Source: Roseovarius litoreus (GTDB lineage Bacteria; Pseudomonadota; Alphaproteobacteria; Rhodobacterales; Rhodobacteraceae). From it: a DNA stretch of 64,000 bases. Numbering within the stretch: the first letter of the stretch is position 1; every line of letters begins with the position of its first letter. The notes under the pieces were generated by a model. It was not told the DNA's origin and did no database searches. It was given only the letters and a program-made list of their open reading frames with translations. Both the position numbers and the translations under genes were made by a program. Of the stretch, positions 1 to 8,823 are shown in pieces. Location of the stretch: assembly GCF_900142765.1 (NCBI RefSeq), contig NZ_FRCB01000005.1:186001-250000 (forward strand), in the 5' to 3' direction.

Positions 1-46
1 GACGCAACAGGCGATAGCCCTGCCCCCTGCCCCTGCAGCCTGTGGA

Positions 47-1270
47 TCAGAAGAACGCCTGCAACCCGGTCTGCGCACGTCCGAGGATGAGCGCGTGCAC
101 GTCATGCGTGCCTTCGTAGGTGTTCACGGTCTCGAGGTTCATCATGTGGCGAATGACTTGATATTCCTCGGAAATTCCATTGCCGCCATGCATGTCGCGG
201 GCCATGCGCGCGATGTCGAGCGCCTTGCCGCAATTGTTGCGCTTGATGAGGCTGATCATCTCGGGGGCGGCACTGGCTTCGTCCATCAGGCGACCGACGC
301 GCAGCGCGGCCTGCAGACCCAACGTCACCTCTGTTTGCATATCGGCAAGCTTTTTCTGGAAAAGCTGGGTCTGGGCCAGAGGGCGGCGGAACTGATGACG
401 GTCGAGACCATATTGACGGGCGGCGTGCCAGCAAAATTCGGCCGAGCCCATGACACCCCAGGCGATGCCATAGCGCGCGCGGTTGAGGCAGCCGAACGGC
501 CCCTTGAGCCCTTCGACATGGGGCAAGAGCGCGTCTTCCCCGACCTCGACGCCATCCATCACGATCTCGCCGGTGACCGAGGCGCGAAGGCTTTGTTTTC
601 CGGTGATTTTCGGGGCGCTGAGACCCTTCATGCCCTTGTCGAGAATGAAGCCCTTGATCTTGCCGTCATGGGCTTCGGACTTGGCCCAGACGACGAAGAC
701 ATCGGCGATGGGCGCATTGGAAATCCACATCTTGGAGCCGGTGAGACGGTAGCCCGTCGCGGTCTTCTCGGCGCGGGTCTTCATGCCGGCGGGATCCGAT
801 CCGGCATCGGGTTCGGTCAGGCCGAAACAGCCGATCAACTCACCGCTGGCCAATCCCGGCAGGTATTTGAGACGCTGGTCTTCGCTGCCATAGGCATAGA
901 TCGGGTACATCACGAGCGAGGATTGCACGCTCATCATCGACCGATAGCCGGAATCGACCCGCTCGATTTCGCGGGCAACCAGCCCATAGGCCACGTAACC
1001 TGCGGACAATCCACCATATTCTTCAGGGATCGTGGTGCCCAGAAGGCCCATCTGCCCCATCTCGCGAAAAATGCCGGGATCGGTTTCTTCATTGGCATAG
1101 GCGCGGATCACGCGCGGCTGCAGCGCCTCCTGAGCGAAGGTGCGCGCGCTTTGGGAAATCATCCGCTCTTCTTCAAGCAGTTGATTTTCCAGCATGAAAG
1201 GATCCTGCCAGTCGAAAGATCCGAGATCGGGCTTGTCTTTCTGGCGGATGCTGGGCGTGTCGAGGCTCAT
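47..1270 (-). CDS. gcdH: Glutaryl-CoA dehydrogenase
   Basis: This 407-residue FAD flavoprotein of the acyl-CoA dehydrogenase family should oxidise and decarboxylate glutaryl-CoA to crotonyl-CoA in lysine, tryptophan and glutarate breakdown in the cytosol. The sequence shows the family signature [10 protein letters not shown] near residue 151, the [11 protein letters not shown] stretch near 114 typical of the glutaryl-CoA branch, and [17 protein letters not shown] at the C-terminus, where the Glu is the catalytic base. An upstream in-frame Met would add 40 residues without homology character. I use the Met at 1270, preceded by AAGGA. It is transcribed divergently from a LysR gene, a common arrangement for gcdH and its regulator. 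The specific substrate is inferred from family resemblance. Confidence 0.92.
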   Translation of the reverse strand: MSLDTPSIRQKDKPDLGSFDWQDPFMLENQLLEEERMISQSARTFAQEALQPRVIRAYANEETDPGIFREMGQMGLLGTTIPEEYGGLSAGYVAYGLVAREIERVDSGYRSMMSVQSSLVMYPIYAYGSEDQRLKYLPGLASGELIGCFGLTEPDAGSDPAGMKTRAEKTATGYRLTGSKMWISNAPIADVFVVWAKSEAHDGKIKGFILDKGMKGLSAPKITGKQSLRASVTGEIVMDGVEVGEDALLPHVEGLKGPFGCLNRARYGIAWGVMGSAEFCWHAARQYGLDRHQFRRPLAQTQLFQKKLADMQTEVTLGLQAALRVGRLMDEASAAPEMISLIKRNNCGKALDIARMARDMHGGNGISEEYQVIRHMMNLETVNTYEGTHDVHALILGRAQTGLQAFF

Positions 1271-1356
1271 GGTCTGTCCGTCCTTATGAGGAAATATCGG
1301 GTTAATTGGACAATACATCAGCTCTCGGGTAAGAAAAAACGCGAATTCTGCATTTA

Positions 1357-1376
1357 TCCATGAGGATTGCGCATAT
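1357..1376. repeat. 20-bp direct repeat, copy 1 (upstream of LysR gene)
   Basis: The 20 bases TCCATGAGGATTGCGCATAT occur here and again, without mismatch, at 2295-2314. This copy spans the ribosome-binding site and the first two bases of the start codon of the LysR gene. The two copies bracket the gene exactly. They may be a regulator binding site or the scar of a duplication or insertion. Confidence 0.9.
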
Positions 1377-2286
1377 GAGTACGATACCACGCCGCTTTCT
1401 GCCCTCGACCGCCAGCCTGCGGGCGCTGGAAGCGCTGGACCGAATGGGCAGTGCCACGGCGGCGGCCGAAGAGCTGTCGTTGAGCCAGAGCGCGGTGAGC
1501 CGACAGCTGCAAACGCTGGAAGAGCAGTTGGGGATCACCTTGATTATAAGGCAAGGGCGGCGGATGGTGCTGACGCCGGAGGCCGCCGACTATGCCGCCG
1601 AGATCCGCGCGGCGCTGCACAAGATCAGCCAGGCGACGTTGAAAGTGACGGTGAATCCGGCGGGCGGCAGTCTGAGCCTTGCCATCCTGCCCACGTTCGG
1701 GATGCGCTGGCTGGTGCCGCGACTGGCGGATTTCGCGCGGCGGCACCCGGAGGTGACGATTAACCTTTCGACCCGGATAAAGCCGTTCAACTTCGCCTCG
1801 GAACCCTTTGATGCTGCACTCCATTTCGGGCGCGCGGACTGGCCAGGAACGCAGGCTTTGCGGCTGAAGACCGAAGCCGTGATCGCGGTTTGTGCGCCAG
1901 AGCTTCTGGCGGGGCGCGCGCTCAGCGGGCCGGGTGATCTGTTGGGCTTGCCGCTTTTGCATATCGAGACCCGGCCCGAGGCGTGGCGGGCCTGGTTTGC
2001 AGCGCATGGAATCGAGGCGGGACAGGTTACGGGGACGATTTATGACCAGTTTTCAACGATTACGCAGGCGGCGCTGCACGGGTTGGGCGTGGCGCTTTTG
2101 CCCGATTACCTGGCCGAACAGGATCTGGCGACGGGGCGGCTGGTGCGGGCCTGGGGCGATGTGACCGAGACGCCGGGCGCCTATCACCTTGTTTGGCCAG
2201 TGGAAAAGGCGCGCGATGGGGCGCTGATCAAGTTTCGGGATTGGCTGAGCACACAGGCTGAGGACGAAGACCCCCTGCCCCGCTGA
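1375..2286 (+). CDS. LysR-family transcriptional regulator, probably controls gcdH
   Basis: The 303-residue protein has a LysR winged helix-turn-helix in residues 5-65 ([32 protein letters not shown] in two halves) followed by a periplasmic-binding-protein-like effector domain. The start at 1375 is preferred because GAGG lies 8 bases upstream. A Met at 1360 would place the start inside the repeat and lacks a good ribosome-binding site. It is divergent from gcdH with about 100 bases between the starts, so autoregulation and control of gcdH by a glutarate or lysine-pathway ligand is the natural inference. No ligand can be read from the sequence. Confidence 0.85.
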   Translation: MSTIPRRFLPSTASLRALEALDRMGSATAAAEELSLSQSAVSRQLQTLEEQLGITLIIRQGRRMVLTPEAADYAAEIRAALHKISQATLKVTVNPAGGSLSLAILPTFGMRWLVPRLADFARRHPEVTINLSTRIKPFNFASEPFDAALHFGRADWPGTQALRLKTEAVIAVCAPELLAGRALSGPGDLLGLPLLHIETRPEAWRAWFAAHGIEAGQVTGTIYDQFSTITQAALHGLGVALLPDYLAEQDLATGRLVRAWGDVTETPGAYHLVWPVEKARDGALIKFRDWLSTQAEDEDPLPR

Positions 2287-2294
2287 CGCAGCAG

Positions 2295-2314
2295 TCCATG
2301 AGGATTGCGCATAT
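2295..2314. repeat. 20-bp direct repeat, copy 2 (downstream of LysR gene)
   Basis: This is a perfect copy of the 20 bases at 1357-1376, starting 8 bases after the LysR stop codon. Here it is followed by no open reading frame of its own, so it is not a functional start region in this position. Confidence 0.9.
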
Positions 2315-2373
2315 AGCCCCAAAACCGACTTGTGTACGAACCGTACGAAACCGACGCGGGTTTGGGACGAAAC

Positions 2374-2390
2374 CCGGGCCATTCGCCCGG
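2374..2390 (-). terminator. Weak hairpin downstream of phoB
   Basis: The hairpin CCGGGC-CATTC-GCCCGG lies 30 bases past the phoB stop on the minus strand and is followed there by GTTTCG. The T-run is poor, so termination is only possible. Confidence 0.35.
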
Positions 2391-2419
2391 ATTTGTGTCC
2401 ATCCCGTACGCAAATCGCG

Positions 2420-3109
2420 TTAGCCGAGCGCGTAGCCCGCGCCGCGCACGGTGCGCAGCGGATCGCCCCCGCCATGCTGACAGAGCGCCTTGCGCAGCCG
2501 TCCGATATGAACATCGACGGTGCGGGTATCGACATAGATGTCGCGGCCCCAGACCCGGTCCAGCAATTGTTCGCGAGACCAGACGCGGCCCGGCTTTTCC
2601 ATGAAGGTCGAGAGTAGGCGAAATTCGGTCGGGCCGAGTTTCAGCGGCTTGTCGGAGCGGGTGACGCGGTGGGTTTCGGCATCGAGCACGATATCTTCAT
2701 ATTCCAGACGCTCGCCCACGGCCGAGGGTCGGGAGCGGCGCAGGAGCGCGCGCACGCGGGCCATCAGCTCGATCACGGAATAGGGTTTGACCACGTAGTC
2801 ATCGGCGCCGGTTTCCAGACCGCGCACCCGGTCCACCTCTTCCGAGCGGGCCGAGAGCATGAGGATCGGCACGTTGCGCGTATCGGCGCGGGTCTTGAGC
2901 TGGCGGCAAACCTCGATGCCCGAGACATTGGGCAGCATCCAGTCGAGCACGATGATGTCGGGGGCGGCCTCGTCGACGAGCAACAGAGCCTCTTCGCCGT
3001 TTTCGGCGGTGGTCACGCGGAACCCGTCGGCTTCGAGGTTGTAGCTGAGCACTTCGCGCTGCGCGGGCTCATCCTCGACCAGAAGGACGGAGGGCTGATC
3101 GATGGACAT
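2420..3109 (-). CDS. phoB: Phosphate regulon response regulator PhoB
   Basis: PhoB is the DNA-binding output of the phosphate-starvation two-component system. The 229-residue protein has a receiver domain with acidic pocket (VEDE, residues 11-14), phospho-acceptor Asp56 in DWMLP and Lys at KPYS. An OmpR/PhoB winged helix follows from about residue 130, with the TRTVDVHIGRLRKAL recognition segment. It is the last gene of phoR/pst/phoU on this strand, 17 bases after phoU, so it is probably co-transcribed and autoregulated through the Pho box before pstS. Confidence 0.96.
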   Translation of the reverse strand: MSIDQPSVLLVEDEPAQREVLSYNLEADGFRVTTAENGEEALLLVDEAAPDIIVLDWMLPNVSGIEVCRQLKTRADTRNVPILMLSARSEEVDRVRGLETGADDYVVKPYSVIELMARVRALLRRSRPSAVGERLEYEDIVLDAETHRVTRSDKPLKLGPTEFRLLSTFMEKPGRVWSREQLLDRVWGRDIYVDTRTVDVHIGRLRKALCQHGGGDPLRTVRGAGYALG

Positions 3110-3126
3110 GGGTCACAGTTCCTTGT

Positions 3127-3846
3127 TCAGGCCTTGGGTGCCACGGTGGGATCGATCGACGTGCGGTCCTGCTTGGGGCGCACATCGTCGGGCATGTCGC
3201 CGGTGACGAGATAGATCACCTGTTCGGCGATGGAGGTGACGTGGTCGCCCATGCGCTCGGTGTTCTTGGCGATGAAATGCAGATGCATGCAGGGCGTGAT
3301 GTTGCGGGGGTCTTCCATCATGAAGGTCAGGAATTCGCGGAAGAGCGCGTTATACATCTGGTCGATGTCATGGTCGCGATTGACCACGTCGCGGGCCAGA
3401 TCGGCGTCGCGCTGGATATAGGCGTCAAGCGCGTCGCGCAGCATCTTTTCGACTTCGCGGGCCATGCGGCGCAGCGCGACGGTGGAGCCGTTGATCGGCG
3501 TCATCTGGGCCAGAACGGTGGTGCGCTTGGCCATGTTCTTGGAATAATCGCCGATCCGTTCGAGGTTGCCGGCGATTTTCATGACGGTGAGGATCAGGCG
3601 CAGGTCGATCGCGGTGGGGGCGCGCAGGGCGATGGTGCGGGCGGCCTCTTCGTTGATCTGCTCTTCGAGCGCGTCGATGGCGCGGTCGCCCTGGCGGACC
3701 TGTTCGGCGAGCTCTTCGTCGCGGGTTTCCAGAGAGGTGGCGGCGTCGAGGATGGCCTGTTCGACCAGCCCGCCCATCTTCATGATCTGGGCCTGGATGG
3801 TTTCGAGATCGCGATCGAAAGCCGAGGCGATATGGGTGTCGGACAT
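3127..3846 (-). CDS. phoU: Phosphate signalling regulator PhoU
   Basis: PhoU links the Pst transporter to PhoR and keeps the Pho regulon off when phosphate is plentiful. The 239 residues form the usual two PhoU repeats of three-helix bundles, with the conserved metal-binding-type segments around ERIGDYSKNMAKR and ERMGDHVTSIAEQ. The length is normal for the family. The start has AAGGAG seven bases upstream. It sits 11 bases after pstB and 17 before phoB, which fits one operon. Confidence 0.96.
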   Translation of the reverse strand: MSDTHIASAFDRDLETIQAQIMKMGGLVEQAILDAATSLETRDEELAEQVRQGDRAIDALEEQINEEAARTIALRAPTAIDLRLILTVMKIAGNLERIGDYSKNMAKRTTVLAQMTPINGSTVALRRMAREVEKMLRDALDAYIQRDADLARDVVNRDHDIDQMYNALFREFLTFMMEDPRNITPCMHLHFIAKNTERMGDHVTSIAEQVIYLVTGDMPDDVRPKQDRTSIDPTVAPKA

Positions 3847-3857
3847 CTGAAGGCTCC

Positions 3858-4655
3858 TTAGCCGATACGGCCGGTGATGTAGCTTTCGGTGCGCTCATCC
3901 ACGGGATTGGTGAAGATCTGCCCGGTTTCGCCGAATTCGACGAGATGGCCGAGATGGAAGAAGGCGGTCTTCTGGCTGACGCGCGCGGCCTGCTGCATGG
4001 AGTGGGTGACGATGATGACCGAGTAGGACTGGCGCAGCTCGTCGATCAGTTCCTCGACCTGGGCCGTGGCGATGGGATCGAGGGCCGAGCACGGCTCGTC
4101 CATGAGAAGAACCTCGGGCGCGGTGGCGACGGCGCGGGCGATGCACAGGCGCTGCTGCTGGCCACCGGAAAGGCCGGTGCCGGGGGCGTCGAGCCGGTCC
4201 TTGACCTCGTCCCAGATGGCGCCGCGGCGCAGGGCGGTTTCAACGATCTCGTCCAGTTCCGCCTTGGAGCGGGCGAGGCCGTGGATGCGCGGGCCATAAG
4301 CCACGTTGTCGTAGATCGACTTGGGGAACGGGTTGGGCTTCTGAAAGACCATGCCGACCTTGGCGCGCAGCTGCACGGGATCGACGCGCTTGTCGTAGAT
4401 ATCCTCGCCATCGAGACGGATATCGCCTTCGACGCGGCAGACATCGATCGTGTCGTTCATCCGGTTCAGGCAGCGCAGGAAGGTCGACTTCCCGCAGCCC
4501 GACGGGCCGATGAAGGCGGTGACGGTATTGTCCTCGATCTCAACGGTCACGTCCTTGATGGCGTGGGTGTCTCCGTAATAGACCTGCACATTGCGGGCGG
4601 AGAACTTGATTTCTTTCTGGTCCACGTTTCTCTCCAGGCTGGGCGCGTCGTACAT
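3858..4655 (-). CDS. pstB: Phosphate ABC transporter ATP-binding protein PstB
   Basis: PstB is the ATPase of the high-affinity phosphate importer. The 265-residue product has Walker [10 protein letters not shown], the family-specific Q-loop [17 protein letters not shown] signature LSGGQQQR, Walker [14 protein letters not shown] and an H-loop in VTHSMQQ. A longer reading frame runs back into pstA, but the Met at 4655 follows GAGGGA and gives the normal length. It starts just past the end of pstA (overlap avoided by 17 bases of frame switch) and is followed by phoU. Confidence 0.96.
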   Translation of the reverse strand: MYDAPSLERNVDQKEIKFSARNVQVYYGDTHAIKDVTVEIEDNTVTAFIGPSGCGKSTFLRCLNRMNDTIDVCRVEGDIRLDGEDIYDKRVDPVQLRAKVGMVFQKPNPFPKSIYDNVAYGPRIHGLARSKAELDEIVETALRRGAIWDEVKDRLDAPGTGLSGGQQQRLCIARAVATAPEVLLMDEPCSALDPIATAQVEELIDELRQSYSVIIVTHSMQQAARVSQKTAFFHLGHLVEFGETGQIFTNPVDERTESYITGRIG

Positions 4656-4671
4656 GGGGGTTTTCCCTCGT

Positions 4672-6030
4672 TTACCAGCGGCGCTCGAAGCGGCGGCGCA
4701 GGATGATGGCAATGATATTCATGGTCATCAGGAAGACCAGAAGGATGATGATGCCGCCCCAGGCGCGTTCGTAATAGGCCGGATCGGCGCGCTTGGCCCA
4801 TTCGAAGATCTGCGCGGGCATGGCCGAGTTGGGGTCCATGAAGCCCGAGGCCAAGCCGTCGGGATAGTTGGTGGCGATGTAGCCCACCATCCCGATCAGA
4901 AGCAAGGGCGCGGTTTCGCCAAGCGCCTGAGCCAGACCGATGATCGTGCCCGTGAGGATGCCGGGCATGGCCATCGGCAGCACATGGTGGAACACCGCCT
5001 GCATCTTCGACGCGCCGACGCCCAGTGCCGCGTCGCGGATCGAGGGCGGCACGGATTTCAGCGAGGCGCGGGTCGAGATCACGATGGTCGGCAAGGTCAT
5101 CAGCGTGAGCGTGAGGCCGCCCACCAGAGGGGCGGATTGCGGCAGATGGGCGAACTGGATGAACACCGCGAGACCCAGGATACCGAACACGATGGAGGGG
5201 ACGGCGGCGAGGTTCGAGATGTTCACCTCGATCAGGTCGGTGAAGCGGTTTTTCGGGGCGAATTCCTCGAGATAGATGGAGGCGGCCACACCGATCGGCA
5301 GCGACAGGGCCAGAACCACCAGCATCATGAAGAACGAGCCCAGGATCGACACCCCCAGACCGGCCTGTTCGGGGCGGCTTTCGGAGGCGTCGGCGCCGGT
5401 GATGAACGTAAGGTTGAATTCCTTGACCACGATGCCGGCGGCGACCAGCCCATCGACGATATCGAGATGTTCGACATCGATGTTCTTGTCGCGCACCACG
5501 TCTTCGCGGAACACGCGGTCCTTGAGATAGCCATCCACGCGAGACGAGGCGAGGATGCGGAAGTCGACCGTCTGGCCGATGAGATCGGGATTTTCGATCA
5601 CCGTGTCGCGCACCTGCGCTGCGGCGGAGGGCGAGATCATCTGTTTCATGTCGCCGGGCTTGGCCAGCGGGGTTTCGATGCCTGCGGCCTGCACCACATC
5701 GAACAGCCCCTGCTGGATCAGCGGCGTGTAGCCGAAGGTGGACACCTTCTTGATCGCCTCGATGTCGCGCTCGCCGGATTTGTCGAGCTTGGCGGGATCG
5801 AGATAGACCGGAACCTTGATGAAGGTCTGCTGGAAGGCGCCGACCCCGTTGAAGAGGATCGAGCCGAGCAGGATCACCAGGAACACAAGACCGGTGGCCA
5901 CGGCGGCGATGCCATAGGCGCGAAAGCGGGCTTCGGCGCGGTTGCGCTTGCGGGTGCGCGCGTCAACGGTGTTGAGCGAGCGATGCGCGGGTGCGGCGGC
6001 GCTGTTCTCGGGAAGGCTCGCGTCGGTCAT
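4672..6030 (-). CDS. pstA: Phosphate ABC transporter permease PstA (with DUF3333-type N-terminal domain)
   Basis: PstA is one of the two membrane subunits of the phosphate importer. At 452 residues it is much longer than the roughly 290-residue E. coli protein. The extra part is a periplasmic-looking domain (about residues 60-215) after the first membrane helix, matching the DUF3333 extension known in proteobacterial PstA. The C-terminal half has the permease membrane helices and the EAA-type loop [25 protein letters not shown]. It overlaps pstC by 4 bases, which points to translational coupling. Its end runs into the region just before the pstB start. Confidence 0.95.
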   Translation of the reverse strand: MTDASLPENSAAAPAHRSLNTVDARTRKRNRAEARFRAYGIAAVATGLVFLVILLGSILFNGVGAFQQTFIKVPVYLDPAKLDKSGERDIEAIKKVSTFGYTPLIQQGLFDVVQAAGIETPLAKPGDMKQMISPSAAAQVRDTVIENPDLIGQTVDFRILASSRVDGYLKDRVFREDVVRDKNIDVEHLDIVDGLVAAGIVVKEFNLTFITGADASESRPEQAGLGVSILGSFFMMLVVLALSLPIGVAASIYLEEFAPKNRFTDLIEVNISNLAAVPSIVFGILGLAVFIQFAHLPQSAPLVGGLTLTLMTLPTIVISTRASLKSVPPSIRDAALGVGASKMQAVFHHVLPMAMPGILTGTIIGLAQALGETAPLLLIGMVGYIATNYPDGLASGFMDPNSAMPAQIFEWAKRADPAYYERAWGGIIILLVFLMTMNIIAIILRRRFERRW

Positions 6031-7490
6031 TCGTATTGCTCCCGGTATTTGCGGACAATGAAGAGGGCGAAGACATTGAGCCCGAGGGTCAGCACGAAGA
6101 GCGTCATGCCCAAGGCGAAGGCCACGAGCGCCTCGGCGCTGGCGAAATCGGCGTCTCCGGTCAGCTGGCTGACGATCTTGGCGGTGACGGTGGTCATCGC
6201 GTCGAACGGGTTCATCGAGAGCCGGGCCGCGGCCCCTGCCCCGAGCACCACGATCATCGTCTCGCCAATGGCGCGGCTGGCGGCCAGAAGGATCGCACCG
6301 ACGATGCCGGGAAGTGCGGCCGGCAGGATCACCTGACGGACGGTTTCGGACTTGGTGGCGCCCAGACCATATGAGCCGTCGCGCATCGCCTGAGGGACGG
6401 CGTTGATGATGTCGTCGCTGAGCGAGCTGACGAAGGGAATGAGCATGATGCCCATCACCAGACCGGCTGTCATGACGGCGGTGCTGGCCTGCATGATGCC
6501 GACGCCGTCATCGCCGAAGATCTGCACCAGCAGCGGGCCGACGGTGAGCAGCGCGAAGAGGCCGTAGACGATGGTGGGGATGCCGGCCAGAACCTCGAGC
6601 AGGGGTTTGGCGACCGAGCGCACCTTGCCGGGGGCGTATTCGGACAGGTAGACCGCCGAGAAGAGACCGATCGGCACCGCCACCAGAAGCGCGATCAGCG
6701 AGATGTAGAAGGTGCCCCACAGAAGCGGCAGAACGCCAAGCTCGGAGCCGCCCCCGAAGCTGGGTGCCCATGTGGTGCCGAAGAAGAAATCCCATGCCGA
6801 GTAGAGCTTGAAGAACTCGAGCGTGTTGAAGATGAGCGACAGCACGATGCCGAGCGTGGTCAACACGGCGACACTTGCAGCCGCGACCAGAAGCGCGCGA
6901 ATGCCCTGTTCGACCACGTTGCGGGCGCGAAAGTCGCGGTCGGTGCGCGAGAGCGCATAGACGAAGCCAAGCGCGGCGATGGCCAGAACGGCAATGGTCA
7001 TCATCAGGTTGCCGACGCGCGACATGGAGCGGTAGTCCTGAGCGGCGCTGAGCACGGCGGCGTTGACATCCGAGCCGAGGGCGACGCCCACTTCGGCCAG
7101 ACGTTCACGCACCTGGGTGAATTCGCTGCGCAAAGTCGCGGCATCGTCGCGGGTCATGGCGCCTTGCGACACCGCAAGGTCCAGCCCGTCGGCGACGCGG
7201 CGCACATCGGACATCACGAGGCTGCGGGTCGAGCTTTCGGGGATGGCGCTGTCGGGCAGTTGCCCGGCGATGGTGTTTTCGACCAGAAGCGGTTGCGCGA
7301 TCAACCAGACGGCCAGAAGGCCTGTTGCCGGCACAAGCGCCATGAGCGCCACATGCCAGCCGTAATAACTGGGCAGGGAATGCAGAGCGCGGCTATCGCC
7401 GCCGGCATTCTGGAGGGCGCGTTGGCGGCCAAGGACGTATCCGATGGCCGACAGCGCGAGAACGATCAGGACAAGCCATGTTGCGGGCAT
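6027..7490 (-). CDS. pstC: Phosphate ABC transporter permease PstC (long form)
   Basis: PstC pairs with PstA to form the phosphate channel. The 487-residue product has an N-terminal extension with two membrane helices and a soluble segment (about residues 75-150), a third helix, then the canonical permease core from about residue 190. The EAA loop AMRDGSYGLGATKSETVRQVILPAALPG is evident. The start Met at 7490 lacks an obvious alternative that keeps the first helix. The gene begins beyond a strong terminator that follows pstS, so its expression is probably lower than that of pstS. Confidence 0.94.
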   Translation of the reverse strand: MPATWLVLIVLALSAIGYVLGRQRALQNAGGDSRALHSLPSYYGWHVALMALVPATGLLAVWLIAQPLLVENTIAGQLPDSAIPESSTRSLVMSDVRRVADGLDLAVSQGAMTRDDAATLRSEFTQVRERLAEVGVALGSDVNAAVLSAAQDYRSMSRVGNLMMTIAVLAIAALGFVYALSRTDRDFRARNVVEQGIRALLVAAASVAVLTTLGIVLSLIFNTLEFFKLYSAWDFFFGTTWAPSFGGGSELGVLPLLWGTFYISLIALLVAVPIGLFSAVYLSEYAPGKVRSVAKPLLEVLAGIPTIVYGLFALLTVGPLLVQIFGDDGVGIMQASTAVMTAGLVMGIMLIPFVSSLSDDIINAVPQAMRDGSYGLGATKSETVRQVILPAALPGIVGAILLAASRAIGETMIVVLGAGAAARLSMNPFDAMTTVTAKIVSQLTGDADFASAEALVAFALGMTLFVLTLGLNVFALFIVRKYREQYE

Positions 7491-7542
7491 GGGGGCCTCG
7501 GGGTCTGGTCGGAATTTCGGGGGTAACAGGCGACAGGAACGG

Positions 7543-7577
7543 AAAAAAGGGGGGTGGCACAGGCTGCGCCACCCCCC
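7543..7577 (-). terminator. Intrinsic terminator between pstS and pstC
   Basis: On the minus strand a 10-bp perfect stem GGGGGGTGGC / GCCACCCCCC with a 9-base loop is followed by six T. It lies 18 bases after the pstS stop, so it should uncouple abundant pstS message from the downstream permease genes by partial termination. Confidence 0.85.
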
Positions 7578-7594
7578 GAAGAACCGGGGATGGC

Positions 7595-8635
7595 TTACAT
7601 GCCTTCGCCCATGGTCACTTCGTCAGCGATCTTCGCCTGGGTCATGGCCAGTTCCGGATCCGAGACGAGGCCGTAGTTGGCCAGCGGGCCGTCGGGGCCT
7701 GCGATTTCGTCGGACACGAAGAATTCAGCGAATTCCTTGAGGCCGGGGATCACGCCGATATGCGCTTTCTTGACGTAGAAGAACAGCGGACGCGACACCG
7801 GGTATTCACCCGAAGCGATGGTTTCGGTCGAGGGTGCAACGCCCGACATGGTGGCAACCTTGAGCTTGTCGGTGTTGTTCTCGTAGAAGGCCAGACCGAA
7901 CACGCCCACGCCTTCGGCGTTGCTGTCGATACGGGCCAGAGTTTCGGTGTAGTCGCCGTCGATATCGATCGAACGGCCATCGGTGCGCACCGAGATGCAG
8001 GCATCTTCGATGGAGTCTTCGTCCATGCCGGCCTCTTCCATGGCCTTCATGGCGCCGGTGGCTTCACAGCCGTGGGCCAGAACCTTTTCCTCGAACACTT
8101 CACGGGTGCCGTGCTTGGTGCCGGGGATGAAGGCGGCGATTTCAACGGCGGGCAGATCGGCGTTGAACTCTGACCACATGGTGTAGGGGTTGTCGACCAG
8201 CTCGCCGTCTTTCAGCACCTTGGGGGCCAGGGCGTTGTACCAGTCGGCAGGCTCGAACGCGGTGAAGCCGGGGCCGTCGATCTGGCTGGCAAACACGATC
8301 CCGTCATAGCCGATGCGAACCTCGATGATGTCGGTCACGCCGGCTTCGGCACAAGCCTTGATCTCTTTTTCGCGGATGGCGCGCGACGCGTTGGCGATGT
8401 CGATGGTGTTTTCACCGACGCCTTCGCAGAAACGCTTGAGGCCCGAGGACGAGCCGCCCGATTCCACGACCGGTGTCGGGAAGTCGAAGTTTTCGCCGAA
8501 AGCTTCGGCGACGATCGAGGCGTAGGGCAGAACGGTGGACGAGCCTGCGACCTGCACGTTGTCACGGGCGGCGGCGGCGGTGGCCGAAACTGCGGCGATC
8601 GCCAGCGTCGAGGCGGTCATCTTGAAGTAGGACAT
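7595..8635 (-). CDS. pstS: Phosphate-binding periplasmic protein PstS
   Basis: PstS captures phosphate in the periplasm for PstCAB. The 346 residues begin with a Sec signal peptide (about 1-23, ending AAA|RD). The phosphate-binding motif VAGSSTVLPYA starts near residue 29 and ESGGSSSGLKRFC near 58. The start has AGGAG six bases upstream. It is the first gene after the Pho box and is followed by a terminator. Length is typical for the alphaproteobacterial form. Confidence 0.95.
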   Translation of the reverse strand: MSYFKMTASTLAIAAVSATAAAARDNVQVAGSSTVLPYASIVAEAFGENFDFPTPVVESGGSSSGLKRFCEGVGENTIDIANASRAIREKEIKACAEAGVTDIIEVRIGYDGIVFASQIDGPGFTAFEPADWYNALAPKVLKDGELVDNPYTMWSEFNADLPAVEIAAFIPGTKHGTREVFEEKVLAHGCEATGAMKAMEEAGMDEDSIEDACISVRTDGRSIDIDGDYTETLARIDSNAEGVGVFGLAFYENNTDKLKVATMSGVAPSTETIASGEYPVSRPLFFYVKKAHIGVIPGLKEFAEFFVSDEIAGPDGPLANYGLVSDPELAMTQAKIADEVTMGEGM

Positions 8636-8710
8636 GGAAAGCTCCTGATTGGTTTGGTTCGGGTTGCCCCGGGGCGACCCTCACCAGCGTGCTAGTGGCC
8701 TGCAGCGACG

Positions 8711-8744
8711 CTTTTGTTACACTTTTGTAACGGTTTCATGACAC
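8711..8744 (-). promoter_or_regulatory. Pho box: three 11-bp PhoB half-sites upstream of pstS
   Basis: Read on the minus strand the element is three consecutive 11-mers, TGTCATGAAAC, CGTTACAAAAG and TGTAACAAAAG. PhoB binds direct repeats with a 7-base core spaced at 11 bases (consensus CTGTCAT followed by an A/T-rich tetranucleotide). The site ends about 75 bases before the pstS start, a suitable activator position. Confidence 0.8.
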
Positions 8745-8823
8745 ATCCCGCGATGCGCCGGAATCCGAGCAAAAGCCGGCAGAAAATACGGGCCGCACAG
8801 CGCGAAAAAGCGCGAAACTCCGG

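Noticed and set aside
4591-6336. 581-residue plus-strand open frame opposite pstA
   Set aside because: It is the reverse-strand image of pstA/pstC with low-complexity His/Gly/Asp-rich translation and no domain.
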